DNA from: Bacteroidales bacterium
Lineage (GTDB): Bacteria; Bacteroidota; Bacteroidia; Bacteroidales; VadinHA17
Length of the DNA stretch: 64,000 bases
Assembly: GCA_029210565.1 (NCBI GenBank)
Contig: JARGFQ010000008.1
Coordinates: forward strand, 1 to 64,000
Direction: 5' to 3'
Numbering within the stretch: position 1 is the first letter of the stretch; the number at the start of each line of letters is the position of its first letter. The position numbers and the translations under genes are program-made. The notes under the pieces were generated by a model. It was not told the DNA's origin. It was given only the letters and a program-made list of their open reading frames with translations, and made no database searches. Positions 8,377 to 19,500 of this stretch are shown here, piece after piece.

Positions 8377-9219
8377 ATGAAGACAATTGTACTGAAAGCA
8401 CTGCACTCTTACCTGGCCGGCGCGGTCATGGTTGCTCTCATCCTGCCGGCATGTTTTTCCGCATCAGGACAGGAAAATGACAAACTGAAAAGCAGCATCG
8501 AAGAGATAAACAGCAGGTTTGTTGATCTCTTCGGAAGCGGTAATGCTGACACTCTCGCGTCATTCTATACGGCAGACGCACACCTGATGATCCCGGGGGC
8601 TCCAGCCATGTCAGGAACTGACAATATAGTTACCTACTGGCAGGGTGCAATCAATGCCGGCATCAATAATGTCAAACTGGAGACTACCGACGTCTCAGGA
8701 TGCGGCAACGAGGTCATTGAGTACGGCAAATACACCATTTTTGCCGGCGACAATTTTGCCGTTGACAATGGCAAGTTTATAGTTATATGGAAGAAGGCTG
8801 GCAAAGAATGGAAGATATTCCGTGACATATTTAACTCGGATAATCCTCCGCCAATAGCAAGGAGTGTTCTAAATGACACTGTACTGATTATCTATAACTA
8901 TGTTAAGGCCGATAAGGTCGAAGACTTCAAAAAGTTCAACAATGAGTTCCTGCACCCCCTGTTCCTGAAGGAGAACAACGCTGCCGCCATGTCTGCAAGG
9001 ATGCTGGAGCCCCTAAGGGCCAACGAGGATGGAACATATACCTATATCTATCTGATGGATCCTGTGGTCAGCACTCCCGGGGCATATGCGTTTCTTCCGC
9101 CACTAAGCAAAGAGTACGGAGAAGAGAGGGCGCGGGAGATTATAAAGGAAGGCTTTACAGATGCCCTGGCACGTCCCCAGGTTCAACGCCGTTTTGTAGT
9201 CCGGTTAACGGGGCGTTAA
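8377..9219 (+). CDS. Exported NTF2-like (SnoaL/DUF4440-type) protein
   Basis: The 280-residue protein has an N-terminal export signal with a possible lipobox (LPAC, around Cys26). Residues 38-155 resemble the SnoaL/DUF4440 NTF2-like fold, with the typical pattern of an early helix (INSRFVDLFGSGN), FYTADAHLMIPG, and a final KEWKIFRDIFNSDNPP strand. The remaining 120 residues look like a second alpha/beta domain that I cannot place. NTF2-like proteins of this type bind small ligands or act as isomerase-like enzymes; no catalytic assignment is possible here. The upstream repeats tie it to the hybrid regulator. Confidence 0.65.
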   Translation: MKTIVLKALHSYLAGAVMVALILPACFSASGQENDKLKSSIEEINSRFVDLFGSGNADTLASFYTADAHLMIPGAPAMSGTDNIVTYWQGAINAGINNVKLETTDVSGCGNEVIEYGKYTIFAGDNFAVDNGKFIVIWKKAGKEWKIFRDIFNSDNPPPIARSVLNDTVLIIYNYVKADKVEDFKKFNNEFLHPLFLKENNAAAMSARMLEPLRANEDGTYTYIYLMDPVVSTPGAYAFLPPLSKEYGEERAREIIKEGFTDALARPQVQRRFVVRLTGR

Positions 9220-9247
9220 CCGGGTGACGGGCAAGACCATATCTTGA

Positions 9248-11617
9248 TCATTTCACCAGTGCCCCGCCTTTGCTGTCGCTCTCCACTTCCACTTTCCGGT
9301 TGAGCTTCTTCACGCTCTTCCCCTTATTGAATTTGTAGGAGTAGGAGAACTGGAAGTAATTCGAGGCGTTGAAGCCAATAATATTTGTTGAGGAGTATTC
9401 AGGAGTTTCGGTTTCCGTACGGTTAAGCCTGACATTGGTTGACAGTGGCAAAACCCATACTACTCCCAGACTGTGATTCTAGATCTGAGTCTGAATTCCC
9501 GGCCCGTAGAAAGGGTGATTATACGTCCTAGACCTGGCATTCACGTTCACGCCGTTATAACTCAGGAAGGCAAAAGCGGTAGTCTTCTTGTTCTTGCCAA
9601 AGCTGTGATATGCAGCCCCTGTCATGCTCCATGAGAAGTAATCCCTTCCGGGTATCGTAAAGTCGGGGCCGGTGTACTCATTTATATGACCGTTGTATAC
9701 CCTGGCGTTGAAGTTGACATACCACAGCGTGGCGTTTATGCCGCCTCCCAGCTCGTAACCGTTCAGAAGGTTATAGGGCCTGGTAAATGTAATCAGCGTG
9801 TTGTCAACAGGCGATTGTGTGACCTTGTATTCATTCCCCACCCTGTTAGAGAAGTACTCATTGTAGATGTAGGGAGAGAAGTAATTGCTCCCGAAATTCC
9901 ATGTGTAGGTAAGCTGAAGGCGGTCACGGTAATCAGGCCTGAGATCAGGGTTCCCCTGGGTGATGTTATAGTTCTGATCCGTTCTGAAATAGGGGTTCAT
10001 GTCATAAATCCCCGGACGGTTAATCCTCCTGTTGTAGGTAAACTTCAGGTTATGCGATGCCGAGAACTTGTACTGTATATTGACTGTCGGAAGAACACAG
10101 GTGTAGTCAGGCTCGGAAACAGAGTCTGCCATGATATGACTGTTCTCCAGCCTGAGCATTCCCTGCATGCCGATCTTCTTGACATTCCAGATGATACCGG
10201 AATAGATCGAATTCCTCAGTTCCCTGTATTCAAAAAGGTTGTCTCCCGCCACGTCATCTATCACGAAATCATAGCTCATCTTCTGGTAATAGAACTGGTA
10301 GCCCGCTTCAAGCTTCGCATTCATCCCCAGCGGTTGAACATAATTCACCTTTCCGGAATAATAATTCCTCCTGTTAAGATTCTCCTCGTGCCGGGAATAA
10401 ATATCAAGCACAATCTCTGAATCATAGGGATACCGGGTATTGTCGAAGCTGTTATCCTCCACCGACCTAAAATTATAATAGGTGTTTTCGACCGGCAGCT
10501 CCTGAACCGGGTTAGTGAATGTTTTCTCATAAAACAGCGAGGCTGACGATTCTTCACTGCCATAACCATTATGTGTGAGTGAGGCAATCGTATTGAGCGG
10601 GTTTTCACCCTTATAGAGAAAAGTCTCACCCAGGAGATCCACATCCTGGTTTACAGGCTTGTAACTGACATTCAGGCTCAGGCTGTTCTTATCATTGATG
10701 TAATAATCAAATCCGCTGTTGATTGTCGACAAGGTTACCTCAATGCCTCCGCTTCCCGAGAGGCTGATTGTTGAGTCTATTGCAGTGAAGATACTCTTGT
10801 TTGACTGGCTGATATCAAGAGCCTGGTAAATATTAATGGCTGTAATATAAAACGTTATCTTGCCCATGGAGTAGTCCAGGCTGCCGGTGACCTGGCTGGT
10901 GAGTTTGTTAAAAGGTTTTACATTGGCTCCGATATTGCCGTTCACTCCGTACCTGGCCTCTTTCTTCAGTATCACGCTTATCACACCATCGATATTGCCT
11001 TCGTATTTGCCTGACGGATTGGTTATGATCTCGATAGTTTCGATATCCGAAGGCAGGATCCTGGCAAGGTATTCCTTGTCGCGCTGTCTCCCGTCAACCT
11101 GGATGATGAAGTTGCTGCTGCCGTTAAGAGTCACGTTATTCTGGAAATCAACATTGACCTGCGGTATCTTTTTCAGAAGGTCATAACCGTTGGTGGCTGT
11201 CTGCGAGACTGCGGCAGGGATGGCATAACTGGTTCGGTCAACCATCTCCTTACCCTTCAGACGTTCTCCCACCACCATAATCTCACCTATGGTTGCCGTC
11301 GTTTCAGACAAAAAGATGGTATCGACGGCTACATCAGTATCACCGGCCTCCACAGAAACACTCCTGCCGGAAGTTGCATAGCCCACATAACTAACCCTGA
11401 CGAAGTAATTTCCGGGTTTCACATTTTCAAGAACATAACCACCATCTGTCAGGGTAATTACACCCGTAATCATTAACGAGTCAGGCAACAGCATCAGCCC
11501 GACCGTGGCGTAGGGCACCGGAGACCTGTCGCTCTCCAGGCATACTTTACCGCTTATATTTTGAGCCTGCGCGGTAACAGAGGCTGCCAAAAGCAATCCA
11601 ATCAAAATACTTCTCAT
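9248..11617 (-). pseudogene. TonB-receptor-like outer-membrane beta-barrel protein, interrupted by an in-frame TAG
   Basis: The frame runs from ATG 11617, meets a TAG at 9481-9479 and continues open in the same frame to a stop at 9248, so the intact protein would be about 789 residues. It has a signal peptide, a CarboxypepD_reg-like domain (about residues 20-105), a plug-like domain (about 130-230) and a beta-barrel resembling OMP_b-brl_3. The segment after the stop (NHSLGVVWVLPLSTN, then alternating aromatic strands ending near SYSYKF) looks like the last barrel strands, so truncation should impair outer-membrane folding. A CAG-to-TAG change would explain the stop. It may be a recent pseudogene, a strain variant or a sequencing error. 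The DUF6263 gene lies immediately upstream on the same strand. Confidence 0.75.
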
Positions 11618-11638
11618 TTTCTGTCCAAAATCAATTTA

Positions 11639-12583
11639 TTATAATCCAACAACTTTCGTTTCCCCGTTAATGTCCATCGGCATCTGCATACTGAATCCCG
11701 GAGCGCTTATGCCCAGATTTCCGGAAAGGCGCGTTTTCCCGGTGCTCTCTAACAGCAGTCCGGTAAGAACAGAAACCTTCATGGTTGCCCTGCTCAGACC
11801 CTTGAGATCACCATACGTTACGGTCGCGCCACCGGACTGAATAGGTACCGCATTATCAGCAGCCTTAATGGCAGACTCCGAGGTGATGAGGTCAAAGTCA
11901 CCTTCAGTCCCTGTAAACCGGAATGTTGTTGAGATGTCAAGCAGCATTCCACCGGAGTTCATTGTTTGTGAGTTGCTCCAGGTATCACCCGGAGAGACCT
12001 CCCTGCCGGGAAGGTTATATGTAAACATTCCTATCATGGTCTTCAATTCTTCCGTGCCAATCATATCTGCAATCTGCTTTTTCACGGCATCGCCCGTCTG
12101 GCCGGCAAGAGTAATGGCAGCCGTATCCCTGAGCATCATTTCGGAGAGCAACGTGGCATTGAGTATCTCAACAGGCCTGCCCGAATAATCAATTTTGGCA
12201 TATATGGCATTCTTGCTTAACCGGTTCATTATGCATGAGACCACATCGGCTATCTCTGATGATTGTATTTCTCCCTCATTGGCGGAGCTCATAATTGACA
12301 ACTTTCCCATCGTATTGGTTTTGGTGATCATAGTGTCAAGGCGAACCTCCGTGATAATAAATTCCGGGGTTGCATCAACCATTTTTAATGAAATGGAATA
12401 GCTGACATGTGATTCTGTAGTCTGCTGACCGCCGTTAATCGTCTGGGTAACGGTCTGATCTGCTTCGGACCTGAGCTGATACACCTTGTTTTTCTCAAGG
12501 CTCATCTTAAGGGTTATGCCAGTCTGTGCCTTAAGCGAACCAGATAGCAGTACGGCGATAACCAATAACAGAATATTTCTCAT
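11639..12583 (-). CDS. DUF6263-family exported protein
   Basis: This 314-residue protein has a cleavable signal peptide ending near SLKAQ. The following region, with GITLKMSLEKNKVYQLRSE and a repeated beta-strand pattern, fits the uncharacterised DUF6263 family common in Bacteroidetes. It is probably a periplasmic or outer-membrane-associated beta-rich protein. It lies 21 bases upstream of the interrupted receptor gene, so the two are probably cotranscribed. No function is known for the family. Confidence 0.6.
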   Translation of the reverse strand: MRNILLLVIAVLLSGSLKAQTGITLKMSLEKNKVYQLRSEADQTVTQTINGGQQTTESHVSYSISLKMVDATPEFIITEVRLDTMITKTNTMGKLSIMSSANEGEIQSSEIADVVSCIMNRLSKNAIYAKIDYSGRPVEILNATLLSEMMLRDTAAITLAGQTGDAVKKQIADMIGTEELKTMIGMFTYNLPGREVSPGDTWSNSQTMNSGGMLLDISTTFRFTGTEGDFDLITSESAIKAADNAVPIQSGGATVTYGDLKGLSRATMKVSVLTGLLLESTGKTRLSGNLGISAPGFSMQMPMDINGETKVVGL

Positions 12584-12808
12584 AAGTAGAGGATTAGTTG
12601 TTTTTCAAGTTCGCCGTAAAAGTAGGTCAGGAGTCACCTCAAAACTAATATTCGTCGGTAAACGACTGTTTTTCCGGGTGAGGGGCATTATTAGCAGGTG
12701 CGGACGGATGCGGAGGTGTCGGCTGGATTGGTAAAGGAACAACAGGGTTGGTATTGCCGTTCCATGATTTATAAGTAAAATTGCCTCATCATCAATACCC
12801 GAAGAGAT

Positions 12809-13693
12809 ATGTCATCAAGGAAATTAACACAGGTTGTCAGGGGTCAGCATGCTGTTGACGGGGCAGGAGTTCATTTGCGCAGGGTGCTAGGGTACAGAAC
12901 TATCAGGGATTTTGATCCGTTTCTGATGCTTGACGGATTTGATTCTTCAAATCCGGAGGATTATATCAAGGGGTTTCCCTGGCACCCGCACCGGGGAATT
13001 GAAACGGTCACCTATCTGCTGAAGGGCGACATTGAACATGGTGACAGCCTGGGCAACAGTGGTGTCATCGGGGACCTTCAGTGCCAGTGGATGACGGCCG
13101 GATCAGGCATTATACACCAGGAGATGCCCCGGGCCTCAGAAAGGATGCTGGGCTGTCAGCTCTGGGTCAACCTCCCCGGTAAGGATAAGATGACACAGCC
13201 AGCCTACCGTGATATCAGGCAACAGGATGTTGCCGTGGTCAGTGAGGAAAATGCAACGGTCAGAGTCCTGTCTGGCAGCTACAAAAACAATAAAGGAGCC
13301 GTCAAAGCCGAATATGTAAAGGTCCAGTACCTGGATGTAGCCCTGGATCCAGACAGCACCTGGAGCTACGCTGAAACCCCCAACGACCAGACCTTGTTTC
13401 ACTACCTGATAGATGGAACACTGGCCGCTGATGAAGCGTTGGAAGAATTTGAAGAAAAGGCATGTGCGATGCTGATGACTGCCACTTCCCGGGACAGCTC
13501 TGAATTTGATGAGGTAAGGGTCAAGGCAGGGCCCGACGGAGCCCGATTCTTCCTGATAGCTGCCAGGCCGCTGCAGGAACCTGTCGCCTGGGGAGGCCCT
13601 ATAGTCATGAACACACAGGAGGAACTGAACCTGGCCTTCAGTGAACTTGAAAGCAAAACCTTCATCAAGCACGACAAGCCACAGGAATTCTAA
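12809..13693 (+). CDS. Pirin-family bicupin
   Basis: The 294-residue protein shows the full pirin layout: an N-terminal cupin with the metal-binding set H59, H61 (HPHRGIETVTY), H103 and E105 (GIIHQEMP), then a second cupin. Pirins are cytosolic Fe-dependent proteins; bacterial members include quercetinases and redox-responsive regulators, so the substrate cannot be assigned. It is transcribed alone, divergent from the DUF6263 gene and convergent with the antiporter, whose stop it overlaps by four bases. Confidence 0.9.
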   Translation: MSSRKLTQVVRGQHAVDGAGVHLRRVLGYRTIRDFDPFLMLDGFDSSNPEDYIKGFPWHPHRGIETVTYLLKGDIEHGDSLGNSGVIGDLQCQWMTAGSGIIHQEMPRASERMLGCQLWVNLPGKDKMTQPAYRDIRQQDVAVVSEENATVRVLSGSYKNNKGAVKAEYVKVQYLDVALDPDSTWSYAETPNDQTLFHYLIDGTLAADEALEEFEEKACAMLMTATSRDSSEFDEVRVKAGPDGARFFLIAARPLQEPVAWGGPIVMNTQEELNLAFSELESKTFIKHDKPQEF

Positions 13694-14922
13694 GGCAGTT
13701 TATATTCTTCCGGAACGACCTCCGGCAGCTCCGTCACCGGCAAATCAGCCACTTCCTTAACTTTCGGGGAGATGATATTGCCCACCATCATCGTCAGCAT
13801 GGTCATCAGTATTACCAGGGTGATAACCTCGGTGTTGATCTCAGGGATGATATAGGCCGAGGGAATGCTGATAAACAGAAGGATGGTTATCAACCCGCGC
13901 GGGGCGAAGAGGACCAGGGAGAGACTCTTCTCCTTCAGCACAAACCAGAGGAAAAGCCATCTTATCAGCAGGATACCTACGGTAACAGAGAAAGCGATCA
14001 GGAGATTCATCGGGTAAAAGATACCTTCAAGAGAGGTATAATAGCCGAAAATGATGAAGAAGAAAGACCTCACGAGGAATGTAAACTCTCCGAGGATCTT
14101 CGAGAAGGAGTCAATGTCTTTCCTGAACTTGTCAAAGTCGACAAACTTGTTGATCGGAGTGTGCTCCCCGAGCTCACTGTTGGAAAGGGTAAGCCCGAAG
14201 ACCAGGACCAGCAGCAAGGCGGGCAGGTGGTACATCTTTGCCAGTGAATATACCAGCACCATCACAGTCATGATGATGATATAGTTGATATGGTATTTTA
14301 TCTTGTGAAGGAGCATGGCCAGTCCCGAGGAGACGGCAATGGCTACTATAACCGTGATCAAAGCCAGAAGAAGATAATGGGGTATCCCTCCCGACAGGTC
14401 TCCCTGGTTGAAGAGGATGAAGTCAAAGGCCATGATCCCGAATATGTCGGAGAAGGAGCTCTCATAGATGATGAACTCCTTCTCACGGTCCTTCAGGTGC
14501 CCTGCCGAGGGTATGGCTACGGCGCTGCTGATGATGCCCATCGGTATCGAATTCAGCACTGCAGCCGTACCTGAATAATCAAAGAGCTGAACCAGTATAA
14601 AAGCAGAAGCAACAGTGACAAGAATAAGAAGAGTCAGGGCCGACAAAACCGATTTCTGCAGCAGCCTGGCCTTCTTTTTCTCAAGCTTCAGGTCGAGGCT
14701 GGCATGCATGACTATCAGGATAAGCCCCAAGGTGCCTATTACTGGCAGCACCGGCTGCATGTTCGGGATGATAAACCCTGTCGATTCCGTAATCACATGC
14801 AACAGTATACCCAGTCCTATCAGAAGGATAACTCCCGGGATCTTTGAATACTTGCTCGAAATGTCAAACAGATACGAGAGTATCACTATGATGCAGAGTA
14901 CTAATATGATATAGTTCGTCAT
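13690..14922 (-). CDS. Cation:proton antiporter (CPA family)
   Basis: The 410-residue protein is almost entirely hydrophobic, with about 12 membrane segments, and fits the Na+/H+ exchanger domain. The segment FSDIFGIMAFDF near residues 155-166 sits in the position of the ion-binding acidic residues. The cytosolic tail is only about 25 residues and lacks the TrkA/RCK domains found in K+-efflux members. It probably exchanges Na+ (or K+) for protons in pH and ion homeostasis; the transported ion is inferred. Confidence 0.82.
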   Translation of the reverse strand: MTNYIILVLCIIVILSYLFDISSKYSKIPGVILLIGLGILLHVITESTGFIIPNMQPVLPVIGTLGLILIVMHASLDLKLEKKKARLLQKSVLSALTLLILVTVASAFILVQLFDYSGTAAVLNSIPMGIISSAVAIPSAGHLKDREKEFIIYESSFSDIFGIMAFDFILFNQGDLSGGIPHYLLLALITVIVAIAVSSGLAMLLHKIKYHINYIIIMTVMVLVYSLAKMYHLPALLLVLVFGLTLSNSELGEHTPINKFVDFDKFRKDIDSFSKILGEFTFLVRSFFFIIFGYYTSLEGIFYPMNLLIAFSVTVGILLIRWLFLWFVLKEKSLSLVLFAPRGLITILLFISIPSAYIIPEINTEVITLVILMTMLTMMVGNIISPKVKEVADLPVTELPEVVPEEYKLP

Positions 14923-14997
14923 GCCAATTATTCCGGAACCGGTGCCTTCAGTTTTAAATCTTTATCATATCTTAATACTGAAAAACTAACCCGACGC

Positions 14998-15005
14998 CAA
15001 AGGTA
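14998..15005 (-). promoter_or_regulatory. Predicted -7 element of the antiporter gene
   Basis: TACCTTTG on the minus strand is an exact match to TAnnTTTG, about 75 bases upstream of the antiporter start. No convincing -33 TTG occurs at the ideal distance. Confidence 0.4.
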
Positions 15006-15114
15006 AACAAAACATGCCAAATCATTAAACGGTGCCCGGCAGCAGTCCGGTCAGCTACCAACAGGGAGGTTGAAAGAAATCATCCCACCCTAAAACAGAT
15101 CAATCAGTAAATAT

Positions 15115-15122
15115 TAATTTTG
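15115..15122 (+). promoter_or_regulatory. Predicted -7 element of the small lipoprotein gene
   Basis: TAATTTTG matches TAnnTTTG and ends 21 bases before the ATG at 15144, leaving a short leader. A -33 element is not clear. Confidence 0.45.
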
Positions 15123-15143
15123 CAGTAACATAATAATTGAAAA

Positions 15144-15548
15144 ATGAAATTAGTACAAGTTGTTTCAGTTGCAGTGATCATGATGCTGGCTGCATCGTGT
15201 TCATCATCGGTGAGCTTCCCTGTATCAGCCGTCGCTCCTGCGGCAGATATCTCTGCCTCCGTGAAGCAGGATAAGAACGGTAATTTAGAGGTGACGGTCA
15301 CGGCCAGGAACCTGGCGGAAGCGGGCAGGATTGCCCCCGGGAAAACCACCTATGTGGTCTGGGTAGTCACAACGGACGGTGAGATCAAGAACCTCGGGCA
15401 GCTTGACGTGAAGAATGCCAGGACCGCGTCGCTGAGCTCCCTGACCGCGTTTGAATTCAGTGAGATATTCATCACTGCCGAGGAGGCCGGCGATGTCCTT
15501 TTTCCGGCCGGCATCGAGATCTCAAGAGGAAAGGTCAAAAATAAATAG
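15144..15548 (+). CDS. Small hypothetical lipoprotein
   Basis: The 134-residue product has a lipoprotein signal ending LAASC (Cys19). The mature part has strands suggestive of a single beta-sandwich domain (GNLEVTVTARNL, TYVVWVVTTDGEIKNLGQL, FSEIFITAEEAG). It is likely anchored in the outer membrane. I do not recognise a named family and the neighbours suggest no role. The 138-base gap after it, up to nfo, contains short GC-rich repeats (CCCGGGAC twice, 15617-15641) but no clear terminator. Confidence 0.65.
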   Translation: MKLVQVVSVAVIMMLAASCSSSVSFPVSAVAPAADISASVKQDKNGNLEVTVTARNLAEAGRIAPGKTTYVVWVVTTDGEIKNLGQLDVKNARTASLSSLTAFEFSEIFITAEEAGDVLFPAGIEISRGKVKNK

Positions 15549-15686
15549 CAGCCTGACACCTCTTTACGATCAGCGTATGTCCGGCAATAAACGGTAGCCT
15601 GGCGTATGGTCAGGCCCGGGACTTATTCAAACCCGGGACATACCTGGTGAAAAGCAACAACCACGTGTTTTTCCGACCCGGAGCTA

Positions 15687-16529
15687 TTATTTCTGAAGTG
15701 AGTAGAGATACTTTATCTCCTCTGCCCACAGCGACTCCTCGGGTGTCTCCAGGATGAGCGGTATCCCGTCGAAGCGCGGGTCATTCATTATCAGTGAGAA
15801 GACCTTATCGCCCAGCTCTCCCCTGTGGAGGCTGTCGTGACGGTCGACACGCGTACCGAATGCCTTCTTTGACTCATTGAGGTGCATGCCGCGCAGGTAT
15901 TTAAAACCCACGATGCGGTCAAACTCATCAAACACCTTTTTGAACCCTTCGGCATCAGAGATGTCATAACCTGCCGTGAATGAATGGCAGGTGTCAATGC
16001 AGACCCCCACCCTGCTCTTGTCTTCCACCCTGTCGATGATATGACGCAGATGTTCGAACCGGTATCCGAGGTTTGTGCCCTGTCCTGCGGTGTTCTCTAT
16101 GACCGCAATCACGCCGTTGCTTTTTGAGAGTGCTATGTTGACCGACTCAGCTATCAGGCTGAGGCACGCCTCCTCCGTCATCCTGCCGAGATGGCTTCCG
16201 GGATGGAAATTGAGCCTGTCAAGGCCCAGCTGTTCACATCTCTTCATCTCATCGTTGAAGGCGTAGCGTGAGCGCCCCAGGCCTTCCGGATCGGGATTGC
16301 CGAGATTGATCAGGTAGCTGTCGTGCGGCAGTATCTGGTGAGGCTTAAAATCATACTTCTCACAGTTATTGCGAAAGGCATCGATGCTCTTCAGCGTCAG
16401 CGGCGGTGCGACCCACTGTCGCTGGTTCCTGGTAAAGAAGGCAAAGGCCTTCGCTCCTATCTCATGGGCATTCAGGGGGGCGTTCTCAACCCCTCCCGCT
16501 GCGCTTACATGGGCACCTACATATTTCAT
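15687..16529 (-). CDS. nfo: Endonuclease IV (AP endonuclease)
   Basis: This 280-residue cytosolic enzyme cleaves DNA 5' to abasic sites in base-excision repair. The family's zinc-binding motifs are intact: GAHVSAAGG at the N-terminus, [30 protein letters not shown] and HLNESK...[14 protein letters not shown]. The length is normal for the family (about 280). It starts 15 bases after the stop of the usher-like gene and may be the last gene of that transcript, which would be an unrelated passenger. Confidence 0.95.
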   Translation of the reverse strand: MKYVGAHVSAAGGVENAPLNAHEIGAKAFAFFTRNQRQWVAPPLTLKSIDAFRNNCEKYDFKPHQILPHDSYLINLGNPDPEGLGRSRYAFNDEMKRCEQLGLDRLNFHPGSHLGRMTEEACLSLIAESVNIALSKSNGVIAVIENTAGQGTNLGYRFEHLRHIIDRVEDKSRVGVCIDTCHSFTAGYDISDAEGFKKVFDEFDRIVGFKYLRGMHLNESKKAFGTRVDRHDSLHRGELGDKVFSLIMNDPRFDGIPLILETPEESLWAEEIKYLYSLQK

Positions 16530-16544
16530 CTCTCCTGATGTTTG

Positions 16545-19500
16545 TTATCTGTCGATCAAAGGCTTCTCGTAGACAAAGATATCGGAGAATCCCATACCTG
16601 CAAGCTCCGGGTAGTAAGGATAGGTCTCCTCCCTGGTGAAGAAGCCGGTCACCACCACCCTGTAGCTGTCCCAGTCCTCAATTATCTCCACAGGCAGGTT
16701 CAGCCTCCGCTCTATCTTTTTCTTTGCCCTCTCAGCCTCCGACAGCTTGCGATAGCTGCCTGCGTGCAACAGGAATCTCGGGACGGGTGCCGGAGGAGGA
16801 GGAGGCACTATCTCTTCTTCAAAAACAGGCTGTTCCGGTTCTGCCTCTGCCGGTTCGGGTAACACCTGCGGTACCGGTATCTCTTTCATGCCGGGTTCTG
16901 CCGGAGCCTCTGCCGCCTCAGGAATCACCACAGGAGTTACCGGCACCAGTCCCTCTTCGGTCTGATGCAGTACCAGTATGTCAGTGAAGCCTCGCTCCTG
17001 CAGCAACGGTATGAAGTCACGTATCTCAGTGGTATCTGCAAAGCCGGTGATCTGTACCTTCCAGAGGCCCTCATCCTGCCTTACCGTCACCAGCTTCTCC
17101 GCAGCAGCAAGCAGCCTGTTGCTTATTGATTCCGTCTCCTCCACCGTCTCAAAGGCGCCAAGCTGGAGGGTATTACCCGATATGACCATCGGAATAACCG
17201 GTTTTTCAGTGACAGTCTCTCTCACCACTGCAAGAGAATCCTCCCTTCCGGTGGTTATCCATTCACCCTTCACAGCCTTGTTGGTGATAACCCATATTTC
17301 AGTAATGCCCTGTCCTTGTATTACAGGAATATACTTTTCGAGATCCTCACGGTCATCAAAGCCTGTTATGCGTACCTTCCAGAATCCGTCCTCCTCAAAG
17401 AGCTCCACATTCTTGTCAAGGGCGCCCTCCACCTTCTGTTTCATGATCTCAGCGTATAGCTTGTTGCGGAAGGCTCCGAACTGAACGGCATAATAGTCTT
17501 CAGTTATCGTCACCAGCTCGCGGGTAACCTCGTGTATCACCAGGTATGAGGTGTCAGTGGTTACCACCCTCTCCGGCGTCGGTATAAGAGCGACAGCCGT
17601 GTCAGCCACTGCGGCAGGAACACTGTCGGTGACGGGCAACAGCTCAGTCGCGGTAACGGTGACGGTGTCAGCTACAGTGGCAGGTTCCGGAACTGCCACC
17701 GTATCAGCCACAGGAGCCTTCTTCCTGAGCGTAAAGTCAAGTCCTTCTATATAGTCGCCCTCTATGCCGGATATAACACTGAATTTAATGGAGCCAGGCT
17801 CTGATATCAGGTAAAGTTTCCCAAGCTGTGCCGTATCGACGAACACACTGTAGTCTCCCGGTGCCAGGCCGAACCAGCTGAAATATCCGTCATCTTCAGT
17901 CAGGACTTTCGCAATGATCAAATCATTACTGTCACGGAAGTTTACTAATATGCGGCCCAGTCCACGCTTAACCCTGTCATCTTCAATAGTCACCGTACCT
18001 GTCGCCTCTCCCCTTACCAGCACCGGTATCTCAATCAACTTCAGCATGTTAGGATCAGCGATGACGGCATATGATTTTTTTGTCACCCGCCACGAGATAT
18101 TATCGAAGCTGTTCTCGTCAATTTCCAGGAAATGTCTGACATAAGGTTCCAGTCCGGTAATATGTATCGTGGTATCTTTTTCACTACGTTCGAGTCTTCC
18201 GCTGCCTGACCTGACATTCAAGCCCGGAGCCCCGGGTTCGCCGGCATCACGTATGCCGTTTGCGTTCAGGTCAAGAAAAGCGACGACCGAGATGCCGCCC
18301 CGGCCCACATTTGTTCTGTTGTCTGCCCTGAGCCAGTGCGTGGGGCCGTCACTGATCAGGCTTCCCCGTGCATACTGCACGAAAGTTGCCTGCCTGTTGG
18401 TCTGACGTGCTGACACTCCTGCCTGTGCAAAGGAAAAGTCATACCTCATGCCTATCTCGCCCATACGGATGTCATGAAGGAAATTACGTTCCCATGATAC
18501 ATTCAGATATCCCCTTTCAAAGAGGCGCTTCTCAATCCTGACCTTCGCATTCATAAGTCCAAGTCCTGTGTAGCTGTACTGGACCTGCGGCATGAGAAGA
18601 AACCGGGCGGGCAGTCGTATCCCGAGGGAGAGATTGCTATACACGATCGGGTCGTTTTCACCTGTGATGATGCCATATGTTGTAAGGTTGGTGTTGACCC
18701 CCATAACGGAACCCGCCATCATCAGTTCTGCTGTGGTATGTGTATTGACAGGAAGGACAATCTGGTAAAGGGAGAGCCTCGACCAGGCAGAGAATTTTTT
18801 TATCCTCACGGGTACAGAAAGGGACGCCCTGCGTTCTTCAAGGTAGTTGTAGCTTATAGCTTCCTGGTCCTTGTCATAGTATATGTAGCTCAGGTCTAGC
18901 TGGATATTGGAAGGAAGCCTGTACGACAGCGTTCCCCTTGTCCTCACACCGCTGGTATATTCGCCTGCGAGCATAATATTCCCGGGAAGCCTGATGGAAG
19001 CATTGACGTAAGGCATGAAGGGTTGGGATGTCACGGAAGAGAGGTACTCGGCACCGCCACCGACCGTAAGAAAACGGGTGGCACCATAGCTGATGCTTGC
19101 ACGGGAATATCGACTATAGAGGGAATCTTCTACTACGCCCGCACTGAAAGTATACTCCAGCTCCCTGTGCGGCACGAAGTTGTACGGAATAGTGAGATTC
19201 TGTTCACGGGTGCGCTCTTCTCCCCACGGACCGTAGAACTTCAGTTTTACCATAGTGTTGCCGTATACCAGAGGGACATCAAAGGTGAAGAATCCCGATG
19301 CATCAGCCCTGACGTAATCGACAAGCACATTGTTTACGTACAGTTCTACCATCCAGCCTGGTTCGGTCTTGTCCGTCAGAGTATAAGATCCAAAGGAGCG
19401 CCTGAATGTCGTCGGGGTATTCGTAAGCTGAATTCCCACAACAGGGTCATAGACGGAAGCCGTCGCCTGTGAAGTGATCTTTCCGGCGATTATCTGCCGC

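Noticed and set aside
9686..10420. A 244-codon open frame on the plus strand
   Set aside because: It is antisense to the outer-membrane receptor gene, whose domains and signal peptide are clear, and its product resembles no protein family.
15661..15672. CACGTG near the nfo 3' end as a third parS site
   Set aside because: The surrounding bases are AAC and TTT in the wrong arrangement and the site is not palindromic beyond the core.
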